64,000 nt of DNA from Eubacteriaceae bacterium (GTDB taxonomy: Bacteria; Bacillota; Clostridia; Lachnospirales; Lachnospiraceae), in assembly GCA_902363805.1 (NCBI GenBank), contig CABJBF010000001.1, positions 310,001-374,000 on the forward strand. Reading direction: 5' to 3'. Positions 1 to 9,080 of this stretch are shown piece after piece (position 1 is the first letter of the stretch; each line of letters starts with the position of its first letter). The position numbers and the translations under genes were made by a program. The notes under the pieces were generated by a model that searched no databases, was not told the origin of the DNA, and saw nothing but the letters and a program-made list of their open reading frames with translations.

Positions 1-64
1 TGACCACAGCACATTATTACATTACACAAATCCAACAGGATTAATCATTGATCTTAAGTGGTAA
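1..64 (+). CDS. 3' end of an unidentified gene
   Basis: An open frame enters from the left edge and ends at a TAA at 62-64. The 20 visible residues end in GLIIDLKW. This is too little to name the product. A strong terminator follows at 97-145, which supports a real gene end on this strand. The assignment rests only on the open frame and the terminator behind it. Confidence 0.45.
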   Translation, partial: DHSTLLHYTNPTGLIIDLKW

Positions 65-96
65 GAAATTAATAAACTGTAAACGGAAATAGAAAT

Positions 97-145
97 AAAA
101 GACGTTGTTCTTACAATGAAAATTGTAAGGATGACGTCTTTTTTT
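97..145 (+). terminator. Rho-independent terminator
   Basis: Two nested stems (AAAAGACGT with ACGTCTTTT, and CTTACAAT with ATTGTAAG, loop GAAA) run into a tract of seven T. It ends the gene entering from the left edge. Confidence 0.9.
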
Positions 146-166
146 AAAATTAATTATAGTAAAAAT

Positions 167-195
167 AGCTTGAGATATACCTCAGGCTCTTTTTT
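167..195 (+). terminator. Second terminator-like hairpin
   Basis: AGCTTGAG pairs with CTCAGGCT around a 6-nt loop and is followed by six T. It lies between the first terminator and pgsA. It may be a back-up terminator or may act as an attenuator in the pgsA leader. Confidence 0.65.
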
Positions 196-274
196 GTGTT
201 ATAATAACATATACTATGTGCATTTGTTAAATACTTATGGATAAAACCTGAATAATGAAATGGAGATAGATATT

Positions 275-832
275 ATGAAAAAGGACTGGAAGAGAGAATA
301 TTTTTCAATCCCAAATTTAATGGGATATTTTAGACTGATTTTAATACCGGTATATTTAATGGTATATATTCACGCAGATGGAATGAAAGATTATGCAATT
401 GCGGCGGGAATTTTATTGCTGTCAGCGCTTACGGATTTCTTTGACGGAAAAGTTGCAAGAAAATTTGACATGATAACTGACTGGGGAAAGATACTTGATC
501 CTATAGCAGACAAACTTACGCAGGGAATTGTTGTTATAAGTTTGATTTTCAGATACAGATTTATGGCGATTGTTTTGGTTATATTTATAGTCCAGCAATT
601 GGGACAGGGAATTTTAGGACTTATATATATTAAAAAAAGCGGAAAAGTTGAGGGTGCGAAAATGTTTGGAAAAGTAAGCACAGCATTTCTTGACTTTATG
701 GTATTAGTTTTAGTTATATGGATAGATATACCGAAAAATGTTGCATTGGCAATGATGACAGTGTCAGTATTTTTAATGACAAATTCATTGCTTAGATATT
801 TTGATTATTATTACAAAGAGATAAGGAAATAA
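275..832 (+). CDS. pgsA: CDP-alcohol phosphatidyltransferase (PgsA-like)
   Basis: This membrane enzyme of phospholipid synthesis moves a phosphatidyl group from CDP-diacylglycerol to an alcohol, most likely glycerol-3-phosphate. The family signature DG-x2-AR-x8-G-x3-D-x3-D is intact, with the core DFFDGKVARKFD in the first cytoplasmic loop, and several hydrophobic segments follow. The protein is 185 aa, normal for the family. I chose the ATG at 275 because GGAG lies 9 nt upstream; the in-frame ATG at 260 has no ribosome binding site. The alcohol substrate cannot be told from sequence alone, so phosphatidylserine or cardiolipin synthase-like activity remains possible. The last codons overlap the first stem of the leader element before dnaE. 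Confidence 0.88.
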   Translation: MKKDWKREYFSIPNLMGYFRLILIPVYLMVYIHADGMKDYAIAAGILLLSALTDFFDGKVARKFDMITDWGKILDPIADKLTQGIVVISLIFRYRFMAIVLVIFIVQQLGQGILGLIYIKKSGKVEGAKMFGKVSTAFLDFMVLVLVIWIDIPKNVALAMMTVSVFLMTNSLLRYFDYYYKEIRK

Positions 833-900
833 AATGAATGAAGTTCATTTTCTAAAGATATTTCCGATGACCAGCCAACAATTAAATGGCTAGGCAATAC
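825..900 (+). promoter_or_regulatory. Leader element copy A, upstream of dnaE
   Basis: This is one of three related ~75-nt elements (others at 41210 and 51730). Outer stem GGAAATA (825-831) pairs with TATTTCC (859-865). It encloses an AAATGAAT-GAA-GTTCATTT hairpin (832-850). A second hairpin AGCCA/TGGCT (873-877/887-891) is followed by GGCAATACC. The dnaE ribosome binding site lies just downstream. A short frame starting at 834 reads MNEVHFLKIF and stops at 893. The element could be a structured RNA, a leader peptide or a mobile palindrome. Confidence 0.6.
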
Positions 901-925
901 CACATTTTTTATAGGAGATTAACAT

Positions 926-3900
926 ATGAATTTTGCTCATTTACATGTGCATACAGAGTTTAGTTTGTTAGACGGCTCGAGTAAAATTAAAGAAATTACG
1001 GCAAGGGCAAAGGAACTTGGAATGAATAGCCTTGCGATTACTGACCATGGTGTTATGTATGGGGCGATAGACTTTTATCGGGCTGCAAATGCCAATGGAA
1101 TTAAGCCGATTATCGGATGTGAGGTTTATGTTGCACCGGGTTCAAGATTTACTAAAGAAGCAGGGGAGAGCGAAGACCGTTACTATCATTTGGTTTTGCT
1201 TGCCGAAAATAATAAAGGATATAGCAATTTGTCAAAAATCGTATCAAAAGGATTTGTTGACGGATTTTATTATAAACCACGAGTAGATTACGAGGTGTTA
1301 CAGGAATTTCACGAAGGTATAATATGCCTAAGTGCATGTCTTGCAGGTGAGGTGCAGAGATATCTGGCAAGAGGAATGTACGAAGAAGGAAAAAAAGCAG
1401 CGCTTAAATATCAGGATATTTTTGGAAAAGGCAATTATTTTCTTGAAATGCAGGACCATGGAATTCCTGAACAGCGTATGGTTAATCAGCAGCTTATGCG
1501 TATGAGTCAGGAGACAGGTATTGAGTTAGTGTGCACAAATGACGTGCATTATACTTATGATACCGATGTAGAAGCGCATGATATTTTGTTGTGTATTCAG
1601 ACAGGGAAAAAACAGTCAGATGAAAACCGTATGAGATACGAAGGGGGACAATACTATTTAAAAAGTCCTGAAGAGATGGCTGAGTTATTTAAATTTGCGC
1701 CTGAAGCATTAGAAAATACGCAGAAGATTGCAGACAGATGTAATGTTACATTTGAATTTGGTGTTACAAAACTTCCTAATTATGAAGTGCCTGAAGGTTA
1801 CACTCCGGCAACATATTTGAGAGAATTGTGCAATAATGGATTGCAGAAGAGATATGTCGATACAAAGCTTGATTATGATTGCCCGATGTCTTTAGGACAA
1901 TTGAAAGAACGCTTAGATTACGAACTTAGCACAATTGAGACCATGGGATACGTGGAATACTTCCTTATCGTATGGGATTTTATAAATTATGCAAAGACAA
2001 ATGGAATTGCAGTAGGTCCGGGACGAGGTTCGGCAGCAGGAAGTATAGTTTCGTATTGCCTTGAAATTACGGATATTGACCCTATTAGATATAACTTACT
2101 TTTTGAAAGATTTTTAAATCCTGAGCGTGTGTCCATGCCCGATATTGATATTGATTTTTGTATCGAAAGAAGGCAGGAAGTTATTGATTATGTAGGAAGA
2201 AAATATGGCAAAGACCATGTCGCTCAGATTGTTACATTTGGAACTTTAAAAGCCAGAGGTGTGCTTAGGGATGTAGGTAGGGTACTTGATATGCCATATG
2301 CACAGGTGGATGCAATTGCAAAGACAATTCCTAAGGAATTGAACATTACTCTTGATGGAGCTTTGAAGGAAAGTAAAGAGTTTAAGGATTTATATGAGAG
2401 TGATGAACAGATTAAATATCTTGTTGATATGTCACGAAGACTTGAAGGGCTTCCACGTCATGCTTCAATGCATGCGGCAGGTGTAGTAATTTGTGCAAAA
2501 CCTGTTGAAGAGTATGTTCCGCTTTCAAGAGCAAGTGACGGTTCAATTACAACCCAGTATATAATGACAACATTAGAAGAATTGGGACTTTTAAAAATGG
2601 ACTTTTTAGGATTGAGAAACTTAACTGTAATTCAGAATGCGGTTAGATTTGTTGAAAAAGACCATAATATAAAATTGGATATGCATAGCATAGATTATGA
2701 TGATAAAAAAGTATTGGCTTCTATAGGAACAGGAAATACAGAAGGAATTTTCCAGTTGGAAAGTGGCGGTATGAAAGGGTTCATGAAGGAATTAAAACCT
2801 CAGAATCTTGAAGATATAATAGCCGGAATATCACTATATCGTCCGGGTCCTATGGATTTCATCCCTAAATATCTTGAGGGAAAAAATAATCCGGAAGCAA
2901 TTACTTACGACTGCCCGCAACTTGAGCATATATTAGAGCCAACTTACGGCTGTATTGTATATCAGGAACAGGTTATGCAGATAGTTAGGGATTTGGCAGG
3001 ATATACATTAGGACGAAGCGACTTGGTTAGAAGAGCCATGTCAAAGAAAAAAGATTACGTTATGCAGCAGGAAAGACAGAACTTTGTTTATGGAAATAAA
3101 GAAGAAAATGTACCGGGCTGCATAGCAAATGGAATAGATGAAAAGACTGCAAATAAAATTTATGATGATATGATTGATTTCGCCAAATATGCTTTCAACA
3201 AGTCTCATGCGGCGGCATATGCAGTTGTTGCCTATCAGACAGCATATTTGAAATACTATTATCCGGCAGAATTTATGGCAGCTATGCTTACATCTGTCAT
3301 GGATAATGCAGAAAAAGTATCTGAATATATTTATTCATGCCGTTCAATGGGAATAAAAATACTTCCTCCGGATATAAATGAAGGAGAAAGCGGATTTTCT
3401 GTATCTGAAAATTGCATACGATATGGTTTGACTGCAATTAAAAGTGTAGGAAAAAATATTATTGATGCGATTGTAATGGAAAGAAATGCAGCAGGAAAAT
3501 ATAAATCATTAGAAGATTTTATCTCAAGAACAAGTCCGCTTGGAGTTAATAAGAGAGCTGTTGAAAACTTTATTAAGGCAGGGGCTTTGGATTCACTTGG
3601 AGCGACAAGAAAACAAATGATGATGGTTTATGTTCAAATCATGGATTCAGAGGCACAGGAAAGAAAAAACACCATGGCAGGTCAAATGAGTTTATTTGAT
3701 TTTGTAAGCGAAGAAGATAAAGCAGATTTTGAAATTAAAATGCCTGATGTTGGTGAGTATTCAAGTGACCAGATGCTTGAATTTGAAAAAGAAGTTTTAG
3801 GAATCTATGTTAGTGGACATCCTTTACAGAAAGAAGAAGCAAGATGGCGTAAGCATATTACAAATATTTCCACTGATTTTGCTGAAGTAGGAGAAGATGA

Positions 3901-4411
3901 GGAAAATACAAAAGTCGAAGACAAGGCAAGAGTAACAATAGGTGGAATAATTACCGGAATTACAAAAAAATATACAAGACAGGGGCAGCCTATGGTATTC
4001 TTAACATTAGAAGATTTGTTAGGTTCTGTTGAAGTAATTGTATTTCCAAGACAATATGAAAAATATAAAACACTGATTGCTGAGGATAATCAGATATTTG
4101 TTAACGGACAGGCAAGTTTAGAAGAAAATGCAGCAGGTAAAGTTATTGCAAATGATATAAAAGCATTTGATGAATATGGTACAAGTCTTTGGATTGCATT
4201 TGCAGATAAAGATGATTATACAAATAAGGAAGCAGAGCTGTTTGAATTACTTTCTGAAAATAAGGGAAAAGATAAGGTTATAATATATCTTGTGAAGGAA
4301 AAACAGAGTAAAATGTTGCCTGCTATGTATAGAGTAGATTCAAATGATACATTAGTTGAAAAATTAAAGGCTATGTATGGAGAAAAATTTGTGACAAAAG
4401 TATTAGAGTAG
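926..4411 (+). CDS. dnaE: DNA polymerase III alpha subunit (DnaE type)
   Basis: Replicative polymerase subunit, 1161 aa, full length for the DnaE family. The N-terminal PHP domain starts with HLHVHTEFSLLDG. The palm carries the catalytic acidic cluster PDIDIDF near residue 410. The finger region contains the GRSDLVRRAMSKK stretch. A helix-hairpin-helix part is followed by a C-terminal OB-fold near residues 1010-1080. It lacks the N-terminal exonuclease insertion of PolC, so it is the DnaE form. ATG at 926 has AGGAG 8 nt upstream. The last codons are the apparent source of the 26-bp tandem repeat that follows. The leader element at 825-900 separates it from pgsA. Confidence 0.97.
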   Translation: MNFAHLHVHTEFSLLDGSSKIKEITARAKELGMNSLAITDHGVMYGAIDFYRAANANGIKPIIGCEVYVAPGSRFTKEAGESEDRYYHLVLLAENNKGYSNLSKIVSKGFVDGFYYKPRVDYEVLQEFHEGIICLSACLAGEVQRYLARGMYEEGKKAALKYQDIFGKGNYFLEMQDHGIPEQRMVNQQLMRMSQETGIELVCTNDVHYTYDTDVEAHDILLCIQTGKKQSDENRMRYEGGQYYLKSPEEMAELFKFAPEALENTQKIADRCNVTFEFGVTKLPNYEVPEGYTPATYLRELCNNGLQKRYVDTKLDYDCPMSLGQLKERLDYELSTIETMGYVEYFLIVWDFINYAKTNGIAVGPGRGSAAGSIVSYCLEITDIDPIRYNLLFERFLNPERVSMPDIDIDFCIERRQEVIDYVGRKYGKDHVAQIVTFGTLKARGVLRDVGRVLDMPYAQVDAIAKTIPKELNITLDGALKESKEFKDLYESDEQIKYLVDMSRRLEGLPRHASMHAAGVVICAKPVEEYVPLSRASDGSITTQYIMTTLEELGLLKMDFLGLRNLTVIQNAVRFVEKDHNIKLDMHSIDYDDKKVLASIGTGNTEGIFQLESGGMKGFMKELKPQNLEDIIAGISLYRPGPMDFIPKYLEGKNNPEAITYDCPQLEHILEPTYGCIVYQEQVMQIVRDLAGYTLGRSDLVRRAMSKKKDYVMQQERQNFVYGNKEENVPGCIANGIDEKTANKIYDDMIDFAKYAFNKSHAAAYAVVAYQTAYLKYYYPAEFMAAMLTSVMDNAEKVSEYIYSCRSMGIKILPPDINEGESGFSVSENCIRYGLTAIKSVGKNIIDAIVMERNAAGKYKSLEDFISRTSPLGVNKRAVENFIKAGALDSLGATRKQMMMVYVQIMDSEAQERKNTMAGQMSLFDFVSEEDKADFEIKMPDVGEYSSDQMLEFEKEVLGIYVSGHPLQKEEARWRKHITNISTDFAEVGEDEENTKVEDKARVTIGGIITGITKKYTRQGQPMVFLTLEDLLGSVEVIVFPRQYEKYKTLIAEDNQIFVNGQASLEENAAGKVIANDIKAFDEYGTSLWIAFADKDDYTNKEAELFELLSENKGKDKVIIYLVKEKQSKMLPAMYRVDSNDTLVEKLKAMYGEKFVTKVLE

Positions 4412-4592
4412 CATTTGTGACAAAGATATTAGAGTAGCATTTACAACAAAGATATTTTAGTAACATTTGCAACAAAGATATTTTAGTAACATTTGCAACA
4501 AAGATATTTTAGTAACATTTGCAACAAAGAAATTGTAGTAATAGTTGCAACAAAATTGTAAGGTAGCATTTGTGACAAAGAGATTAGAATAA
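4385..4592 (+). repeat. 26-bp tandem repeat array seeded by the dnaE 3' end
   Basis: Eight adjacent units of 25-27 bp. The first (4385-4411) is the end of dnaE itself with its stop codon. The following units start at 4412, 4438, 4464, 4490, 4516, 4542 and 4567. Units 3 and 4 are identical and the others differ by a few bases. Read in the shifted frame each unit gives AFVTKILE-stop or AFATKIF-stop, clearly derived from the dnaE ending FVTKVLE-stop. No spacers lie between units. Confidence 0.92.
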
Positions 4593-4615
4593 CTGATAAA
4601 TAATAAAATTATCAG
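4593..4615 (+). other. Small hairpin before ktrB
   Basis: CTGATAA and TTATCAG form a perfect 7-bp stem with a 9-nt loop, 20 bp before the ktrB start codon and directly after the tandem repeat. There is no T tract, so it is not a typical terminator. Confidence 0.4.
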
Positions 4616-4635
4616 TCATATATTTGGGAGTAAAA

Positions 4636-6018
4636 ATGAAAGTTGATAAAGCTATAAAAGCTACATTCAATACAAATTTAATAATTCTTAACGGCTTTTT
4701 AGTTGCTCTTTTAGTAGGAACTATATTGTTAATGTTGCCCGTTTCCTCTGCAAGTGGAAATGGAACAGATTTTATTACGGCATTGTTTACGGCAACAACA
4801 TCCCTATGTGTAACAGGGCTTGTAGTTGTGCCTACATATGCATACTGGAGCATATTTGGAAAAGTAATAATACTTATATTAATACAGCTTGGCGGGCTTG
4901 GGATTATTAGTTTTACAATTGGATTTCTAATTATAATAGGAAAGAAAATTTCTTTGAAAGAAAGAAAAATGATACAGGAATCGTATAATCTTGATTCGGC
5001 ACAGGGTGTCTTAAAAATATTGAGAAAAATATTTGGAATCACTGTAAAAATAGAAGGAATAGGAGCGATACTTTATTCCATACAGTTTATTCCTGAATAT
5101 GGAATAGTAAAAGGAATCTGTTACAGCGTATTTCATTCGGTATCTGCGTTTTGTAATGCGGGAATAGATATAATTGGAAATGACAGTTTTGTTAAGTATC
5201 ATGGAAATGTGCTTGTCAATTTTACAACTGTGATGTTAATCATATGTGGTGGTATTGGATTTATTGTATGGCTTGATATCGGTGGCATAATAAGTGAAAT
5301 CCGTAACAAAAAATTGAGACCAAATAAATTTATAGAAAGAATGAAATTGCATACAAAGCTTGTATTGATTACGACAGCCATTTTAGTTGGAGGAGGATTT
5401 TTATTTATTCTTTTATTTGAATATAATAATCCGGATACGCTTGGAAATATGACATTTGGAAATAAATGCTTAGCAGCTTTATTTGAAGCGGTAACGCTTA
5501 GAACAGCAGGATTTATTACTGTGCCACAGGCAGGATTTAGAGATGGAACATTTATGATAATGTGCGGTATGATGATTGTTGGTGGTTCTCCTCTTGGAAC
5601 AGCAGGTGGAATAAAAACAACGACATTGGCACTTGTTTTTCTACTAACCTGGGCAACTATAAAAGGCAAGGATGATATAGAGGTTTGCAGAAGAAGGATA
5701 AATAAACAGAATGTCAGAAGCGCAGTAGCAATCGGAACAATAGTACTTAGCATACTTGCAGTAGCAATTATGGCGTTAAGTTTTACGGAAGGTGCACCTT
5801 TGAAAGTGATTACATTCGAGGCTGTTTCGGCTCTTGGAACAGTTGGACTTAGTATGGATTTTACAGCAAGTCTTACAGCTATAGGAAAACTTATTATAAT
5901 AGTGCTTATGTTCTTTGGAAGAGTAGGACCTATAACTATTGCCATGGCTATGACAGGCAGAGCAAGAAAAGACAGAAAGATAAAGAATTATCCTGAAAAG
6001 AGAGTAATGATTGGATAA
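4636..6018 (+). CDS. ktrB: Potassium uptake channel subunit KtrB (TrkH/KtrB family)
   Basis: Polytopic membrane protein of 460 aa that forms the potassium-conducting pore, probably sodium-coupled, and works with the RCK subunit encoded next. The four-fold repeat of helix, pore loop and helix can be followed through selectivity-filter loops such as TATTSLCVTGL, HSVSAFCNAGI, TLRTAGF and SALGTVGLS. The ATG at 4636 has GGGAG 5 nt upstream. A TTG at 4624 is in frame but lies before the ribosome binding site. It is followed after 33 bp by ktrA, giving a ktrB-ktrA operon. TrkH is the alternative name for the same fold, but the short partner protein favours Ktr. Confidence 0.92.
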   Translation: MKVDKAIKATFNTNLIILNGFLVALLVGTILLMLPVSSASGNGTDFITALFTATTSLCVTGLVVVPTYAYWSIFGKVIILILIQLGGLGIISFTIGFLIIIGKKISLKERKMIQESYNLDSAQGVLKILRKIFGITVKIEGIGAILYSIQFIPEYGIVKGICYSVFHSVSAFCNAGIDIIGNDSFVKYHGNVLVNFTTVMLIICGGIGFIVWLDIGGIISEIRNKKLRPNKFIERMKLHTKLVLITTAILVGGGFLFILLFEYNNPDTLGNMTFGNKCLAALFEAVTLRTAGFITVPQAGFRDGTFMIMCGMMIVGGSPLGTAGGIKTTTLALVFLLTWATIKGKDDIEVCRRRINKQNVRSAVAIGTIVLSILAVAIMALSFTEGAPLKVITFEAVSALGTVGLSMDFTASLTAIGKLIIIVLMFFGRVGPITIAMAMTGRARKDRKIKNYPEKRVMIG

Positions 6019-6051
6019 AATTTTAAGCAAATGAATTAGAAGGAGCATAAA

Positions 6052-6705
6052 ATGAAGGATGTAGCAGTTTTTGGTATTGGAAAATTAGGAAAAACATTTG
6101 CAGTAACTTATTCAAGAAAAGGTGGAAAAGTTTTTGCAATTGATAGACGTCAGGAAAGAGTAGATGGAATCTCAGATGATGTGACATATGCCATAAGAGC
6201 CGATGTTACAGAGGAAAATGTTGTAGAAAATCTAGGAATCAATAATGTAGATGCGGTAGTAGTTGCCCTTGGAAATAATTTTGAGGCAAGCATAATTGTT
6301 ACTACAATATGCAAATCTTTAGGGGTTCCATACATTATTGCTTCGGCGATGGACAAATTGCAGGCAGATGTATTGACGAAAATTGGTGCAGATCATGTTA
6401 TTTTACCGGAAAGTGAAACTGGAAAAAGGCTTGCAAATGGAATGGCAAGTGGAGGGCATTTTCAGGATATTGCTGATTTGTCAGATGAATTTAGCATAAT
6501 TGAAACTAAGATTCCAAAAGAATGGATTGGTAAAAGCTTAATAGAATTAAATCCGAGAAAGAAATTTGGATTCAATGTAATAGCAGAGAAGGTAAATGGT
6601 GTTTATAAAAATAATATAGATGCGGATAAACCTTTTGGAGATCAGGAATCAATAATTGTAATTGGTGATAATGAGAAATTGTTAAAAGTATTTAAAGAGG
6701 GCTAA
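6052..6705 (+). CDS. ktrA: Potassium uptake regulatory subunit KtrA (RCK domain)
   Basis: Cytosolic 217-aa regulator of the KtrB channel. The N-terminal RCK/Rossmann domain carries the nucleotide-binding GIGKLGKT loop near residue 9 and an acidic residue (AIDRR) at the end of the second strand. The C-terminal RCK_C half begins near residue 140. In this family ATP, ADP or NAD(H) binding, and often cyclic di-AMP at the C-terminal half, gates the channel; the ligand used here cannot be read from sequence. AGAAGGAG precedes ATG 6052. The RNA methyltransferase starts 3 bp after its stop, so the three genes are probably cotranscribed. Confidence 0.93.
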   Translation: MKDVAVFGIGKLGKTFAVTYSRKGGKVFAIDRRQERVDGISDDVTYAIRADVTEENVVENLGINNVDAVVVALGNNFEASIIVTTICKSLGVPYIIASAMDKLQADVLTKIGADHVILPESETGKRLANGMASGGHFQDIADLSDEFSIIETKIPKEWIGKSLIELNPRKKFGFNVIAEKVNGVYKNNIDADKPFGDQESIIVIGDNEKLLKVFKEG

Positions 6706-6708
6706 AAA

Positions 6709-7500
6709 ATGATAATCACATCAAATACAAATGAACAGATAAAGAATTTAATTCATTTAAAGGATAAGAGCAAAGCCAGAAAAACTTCAGGAACATTTAT
6801 TGTAGAAGGAATTAAAATGTTTCAGGAAATACCAAAAGAAGATTTTATTAAGGCTTATGCTTCTGAAAACTTTTATGAAAAAAGAAAAGAAGAAATATCA
6901 GATTATTTTAGGAAAAATAATTTAAAAGAAGATGTTCAACTTGTTAGCGATAGTGTATTCAAAAAAATATCAGATACAGTAACGCCACAGGGAATATTAG
7001 CTGTTGTAAGACAAAAAACATATTCTATTGAAGATATAATAAAATCAAGAAATAAAGAAAAAAGCTGTATTGTTGTACTTGATAGAATTCAGGATCCCGG
7101 GAATCTCGGAACAATAGTAAGAACAGGCGAAGCTGCCGGAATTACAGGAATAATTATGAGTAGTTCAACTGCAGATATTTATAATCCAAAAGTTATACGT
7201 TCTACGATGGGGTCAATTTATAGAGTGCCATTTGTAATAGTAGCTGATTTGCCTAAAGCAGTAGATATATTAAGAGAAGATGGTATAACATGTTTTGCAG
7301 CACATTTAAAGGGTGAATTATATAATTCAGGAACACTTACAAAGGATTGCGCTTTATTAATTGGAAACGAAGCAAATGGATTAAGTGATGAAGTAGCAAA
7401 TAAAGCAGACAAACTAATTAAAATCCCTATGGCAGGAAAAGTAGAATCACTAAATGCGGCAATTGCAACATCAATATTAATGTATGAAGCAACAAGGTAA
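6709..7500 (+). CDS. SpoU/TrmH-family RNA 2'-O-methyltransferase
   Basis: 263-aa SPOUT methyltransferase using S-adenosylmethionine on tRNA or rRNA. An N-terminal substrate-binding domain (about residues 1-95) is followed by the SpoU fold. Its three motifs are intact: NLGTIVRTGEAAG, IGNEANGLSDE and IPMAGKVESLNAA, the last two forming the trefoil-knot cofactor site. The layout resembles RlmB/YsgA-type enzymes acting on 23S rRNA, but the target nucleotide is not predictable. The ribosome binding site lies in the end of ktrA, which indicates translational coupling. Confidence 0.9.
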   Translation: MIITSNTNEQIKNLIHLKDKSKARKTSGTFIVEGIKMFQEIPKEDFIKAYASENFYEKRKEEISDYFRKNNLKEDVQLVSDSVFKKISDTVTPQGILAVVRQKTYSIEDIIKSRNKEKSCIVVLDRIQDPGNLGTIVRTGEAAGITGIIMSSSTADIYNPKVIRSTMGSIYRVPFVIVADLPKAVDILREDGITCFAAHLKGELYNSGTLTKDCALLIGNEANGLSDEVANKADKLIKIPMAGKVESLNAAIATSILMYEATR

Positions 7501-7550
7501 AAAAGGTTCTAAACTTTGGATTTCTCCATGCTTGACAAAGAACCAAAAAA

Positions 7551-7770
7551 ACTCCCACATTTGTATCTTATTCTTGTGAAGTTCTATGATATCAATAAAG
7601 AACGCTCGCGCTGCTTGTCGCTCGTAGCAGTTCTAAATATTCAGCACACAGATCGGCTTTGAAACCTAAAGTTTCAGCCGGTCTATGCACCGAATATTTG
7701 AACCGACGGCGCCAAATGCGCTTTATTTGATATCATAGAACTCCACAGTTATGAGAACAAATGTAGGAGT
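7551..7770. repeat. 220-bp foldback (inverted-repeat) element
   Basis: The ends ACTCCCACATTTGT (7551-7564) and ACAAATGTAGGAGT (7757-7770) are near-perfect inverted repeats. Inside them a long interrupted stem (TTCTATGATATCAATAAAG against CTTTATTTGATATCATAGAA) closes a multibranch core. That core has one hairpin at 7610-7634 and a nested one at 7635-7700 (AAATATTC/GAATATTT and GGCTTTGAAAC/GTTTCAGCC). It contains no ORF. It lies between convergent genes and may also terminate both. A non-autonomous mobile element or a structured RNA are both possible. Confidence 0.7.
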
Positions 7771-7776
7771 CTTATT

Positions 7777-8469
7777 CTATAAAGCTGATAATTTCTCTAC
7801 AGCTTTGTCATCAAGTATTTCTTCAAAATGTTCAAGATAAAATAAATCTTTTGCATACGTTGCACTTTCAATTTGACCGTGTTCTGTGATAAATCCTAAA
7901 ATTTTATTTAATACTGAAGGCTCAGTTGATTCTAAGCATATAGATAAATAATATTTATTGTTATATGGAGATTTATATACAGAACTATCTCCTTTAAAAT
8001 AAGGCATGATTAACTTTGTTACAGTAATCACATCGCTTAAATTATCATATATTGAAATATTGTAAAGCAAGTCAGAATCACCGGAATTATCCGATACTTC
8101 GTCCTTTACAGATGAAACAATGTTGTCTAATTCTTCCGGATTAATATCGTCAAATGGATCAAAAGCATCTTCCTCTTTATTAGAAGAAAATAATTTAGCT
8201 AAACTGCTTCCGCGGTCATCTCCATCTTCAACTTTTGTAATCAATAAAACGATATTTTCAGGAGAAACCGGAATTGCTTCAACCATAAGAGGTTTGTCGT
8301 TTACTTCAAATCCAAAATCCTCATTGGCCTGACGCATCATATCTTGAAAAAGTTCCTTTGTTTTCCCTGCCCCAAAAGCCAATTCACTGAATTTAATATG
8401 TCGGTCTTCTAAATCAGCACGGCTTATTGTGCAACGAATCTGCTTATCATTGATTTTTTCAATTTTCAT
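7777..8469 (-). CDS. mecA: MecA-like adaptor protein for ClpC
   Basis: 230-aa adaptor that in Firmicutes brings substrates to the ClpCP protease. The N-terminal domain begins MKIEKINDKQIRC and continues with the FSELAFG stretch and the FFQ-like helix LFQDMMRQANEDFGF. A poorly conserved acidic linker spans about residues 75-120. The C-terminal ClpC-binding domain ends with YLEHFEEILDDKAVEKL. On the minus strand, GAGGTG stands 5 nt before the ATG. It converges on the RNA methyltransferase gene. Which substrates it targets here is unknown; competence control is only the Bacillus precedent. Confidence 0.88.
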   Translation of the reverse strand: MKIEKINDKQIRCTISRADLEDRHIKFSELAFGAGKTKELFQDMMRQANEDFGFEVNDKPLMVEAIPVSPENIVLLITKVEDGDDRGSSLAKLFSSNKEEDAFDPFDDINPEELDNIVSSVKDEVSDNSGDSDLLYNISIYDNLSDVITVTKLIMPYFKGDSSVYKSPYNNKYYLSICLESTEPSVLNKILGFITEHGQIESATYAKDLFYLEHFEEILDDKAVEKLSAL

Positions 8470-8988
8470 AAAATCACCTCGCTAACAGTTTAGATTCGTA
8501 TAGTTTATTATATCCACTATAAAAAAATATGTAAAGTTTTCATCCATATTTTAATATGTAATATATTGCAAATATGGAAAAGTTTCAATATAAAATAAGG
8601 ATATTTGACAAAATATTCTTATTTATATTTATATTATACGTCAAAAAAGAACACAATATGTCAAAAAAATGAAAAATATATGATATATATGATAAATAAG
8701 ATGTTAGGGTCAAAAGCCCCAACTTTGACGCCTGCGGAGTGTATTTTTTAACAAATCGTTCTAAATTAATGTTGCGTATTTTATACAATATGTGTATAAT
8801 AAATGAGAGAAGGAGTATATGTTATAATATGGGTAAGAACACTTCTTTGCAACTATTGGAATGCCGATATGCAACGACTTACTATTAATAAGTTTTATGA
8901 AATGTTAATATATATCACAATTATTATTTAAAGTATTAATAGTTTGACCTTTTATAATACGGAGTATACGGAATTTCCCTTAAACAAA
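8470..8988. other. AT-rich intergenic region with one hairpin
   Basis: About 520 bp between mecA (read leftward) and the terminator of the LRR gene. I find no convincing gene. The clearest feature is a hairpin at 8705-8731, GGGTCAAA against TTTGAC(G)CC, followed by TGCGGAG and a six-T tract. A 67-codon frame at 8585-8788 on the minus strand has no ribosome binding site and a composition matching the surrounding AT-rich DNA. The mecA promoter must lie at the left end. Confidence 0.5.
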
Positions 8989-9070
8989 TAAAAGAGCCGG
9001 TTATATATAATAATATTTGTCAGATAATGTATTTGAACAATTATTATAATAACGGGCTCTTAGTTTTTTG
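8989..9070 (-). terminator. Terminator of the LRR surface protein gene
   Basis: Long stem: AAAGAGCCGGTTAT (8991-9004) pairs with ATAACGGGCTCTT (9050-9061), with T-rich flanks on both strands. It lies 10-20 bp after the stop of the minus-strand LRR gene. Confidence 0.8.
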
Positions 9071-9080
9071 CTAATTTATT

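Noticed and set aside
4385..4592. Regular 26-bp repeats resembling a CRISPR array
   Set aside because: The units are directly adjacent without spacers, they diverge from each other, and the first is coding dnaE sequence. No cas gene is present in the window.
8585..8788. 67-codon frame on the minus strand upstream of mecA
   Set aside because: No ribosome binding site, composition follows AT-rich intergenic DNA, and it spans a hairpin.
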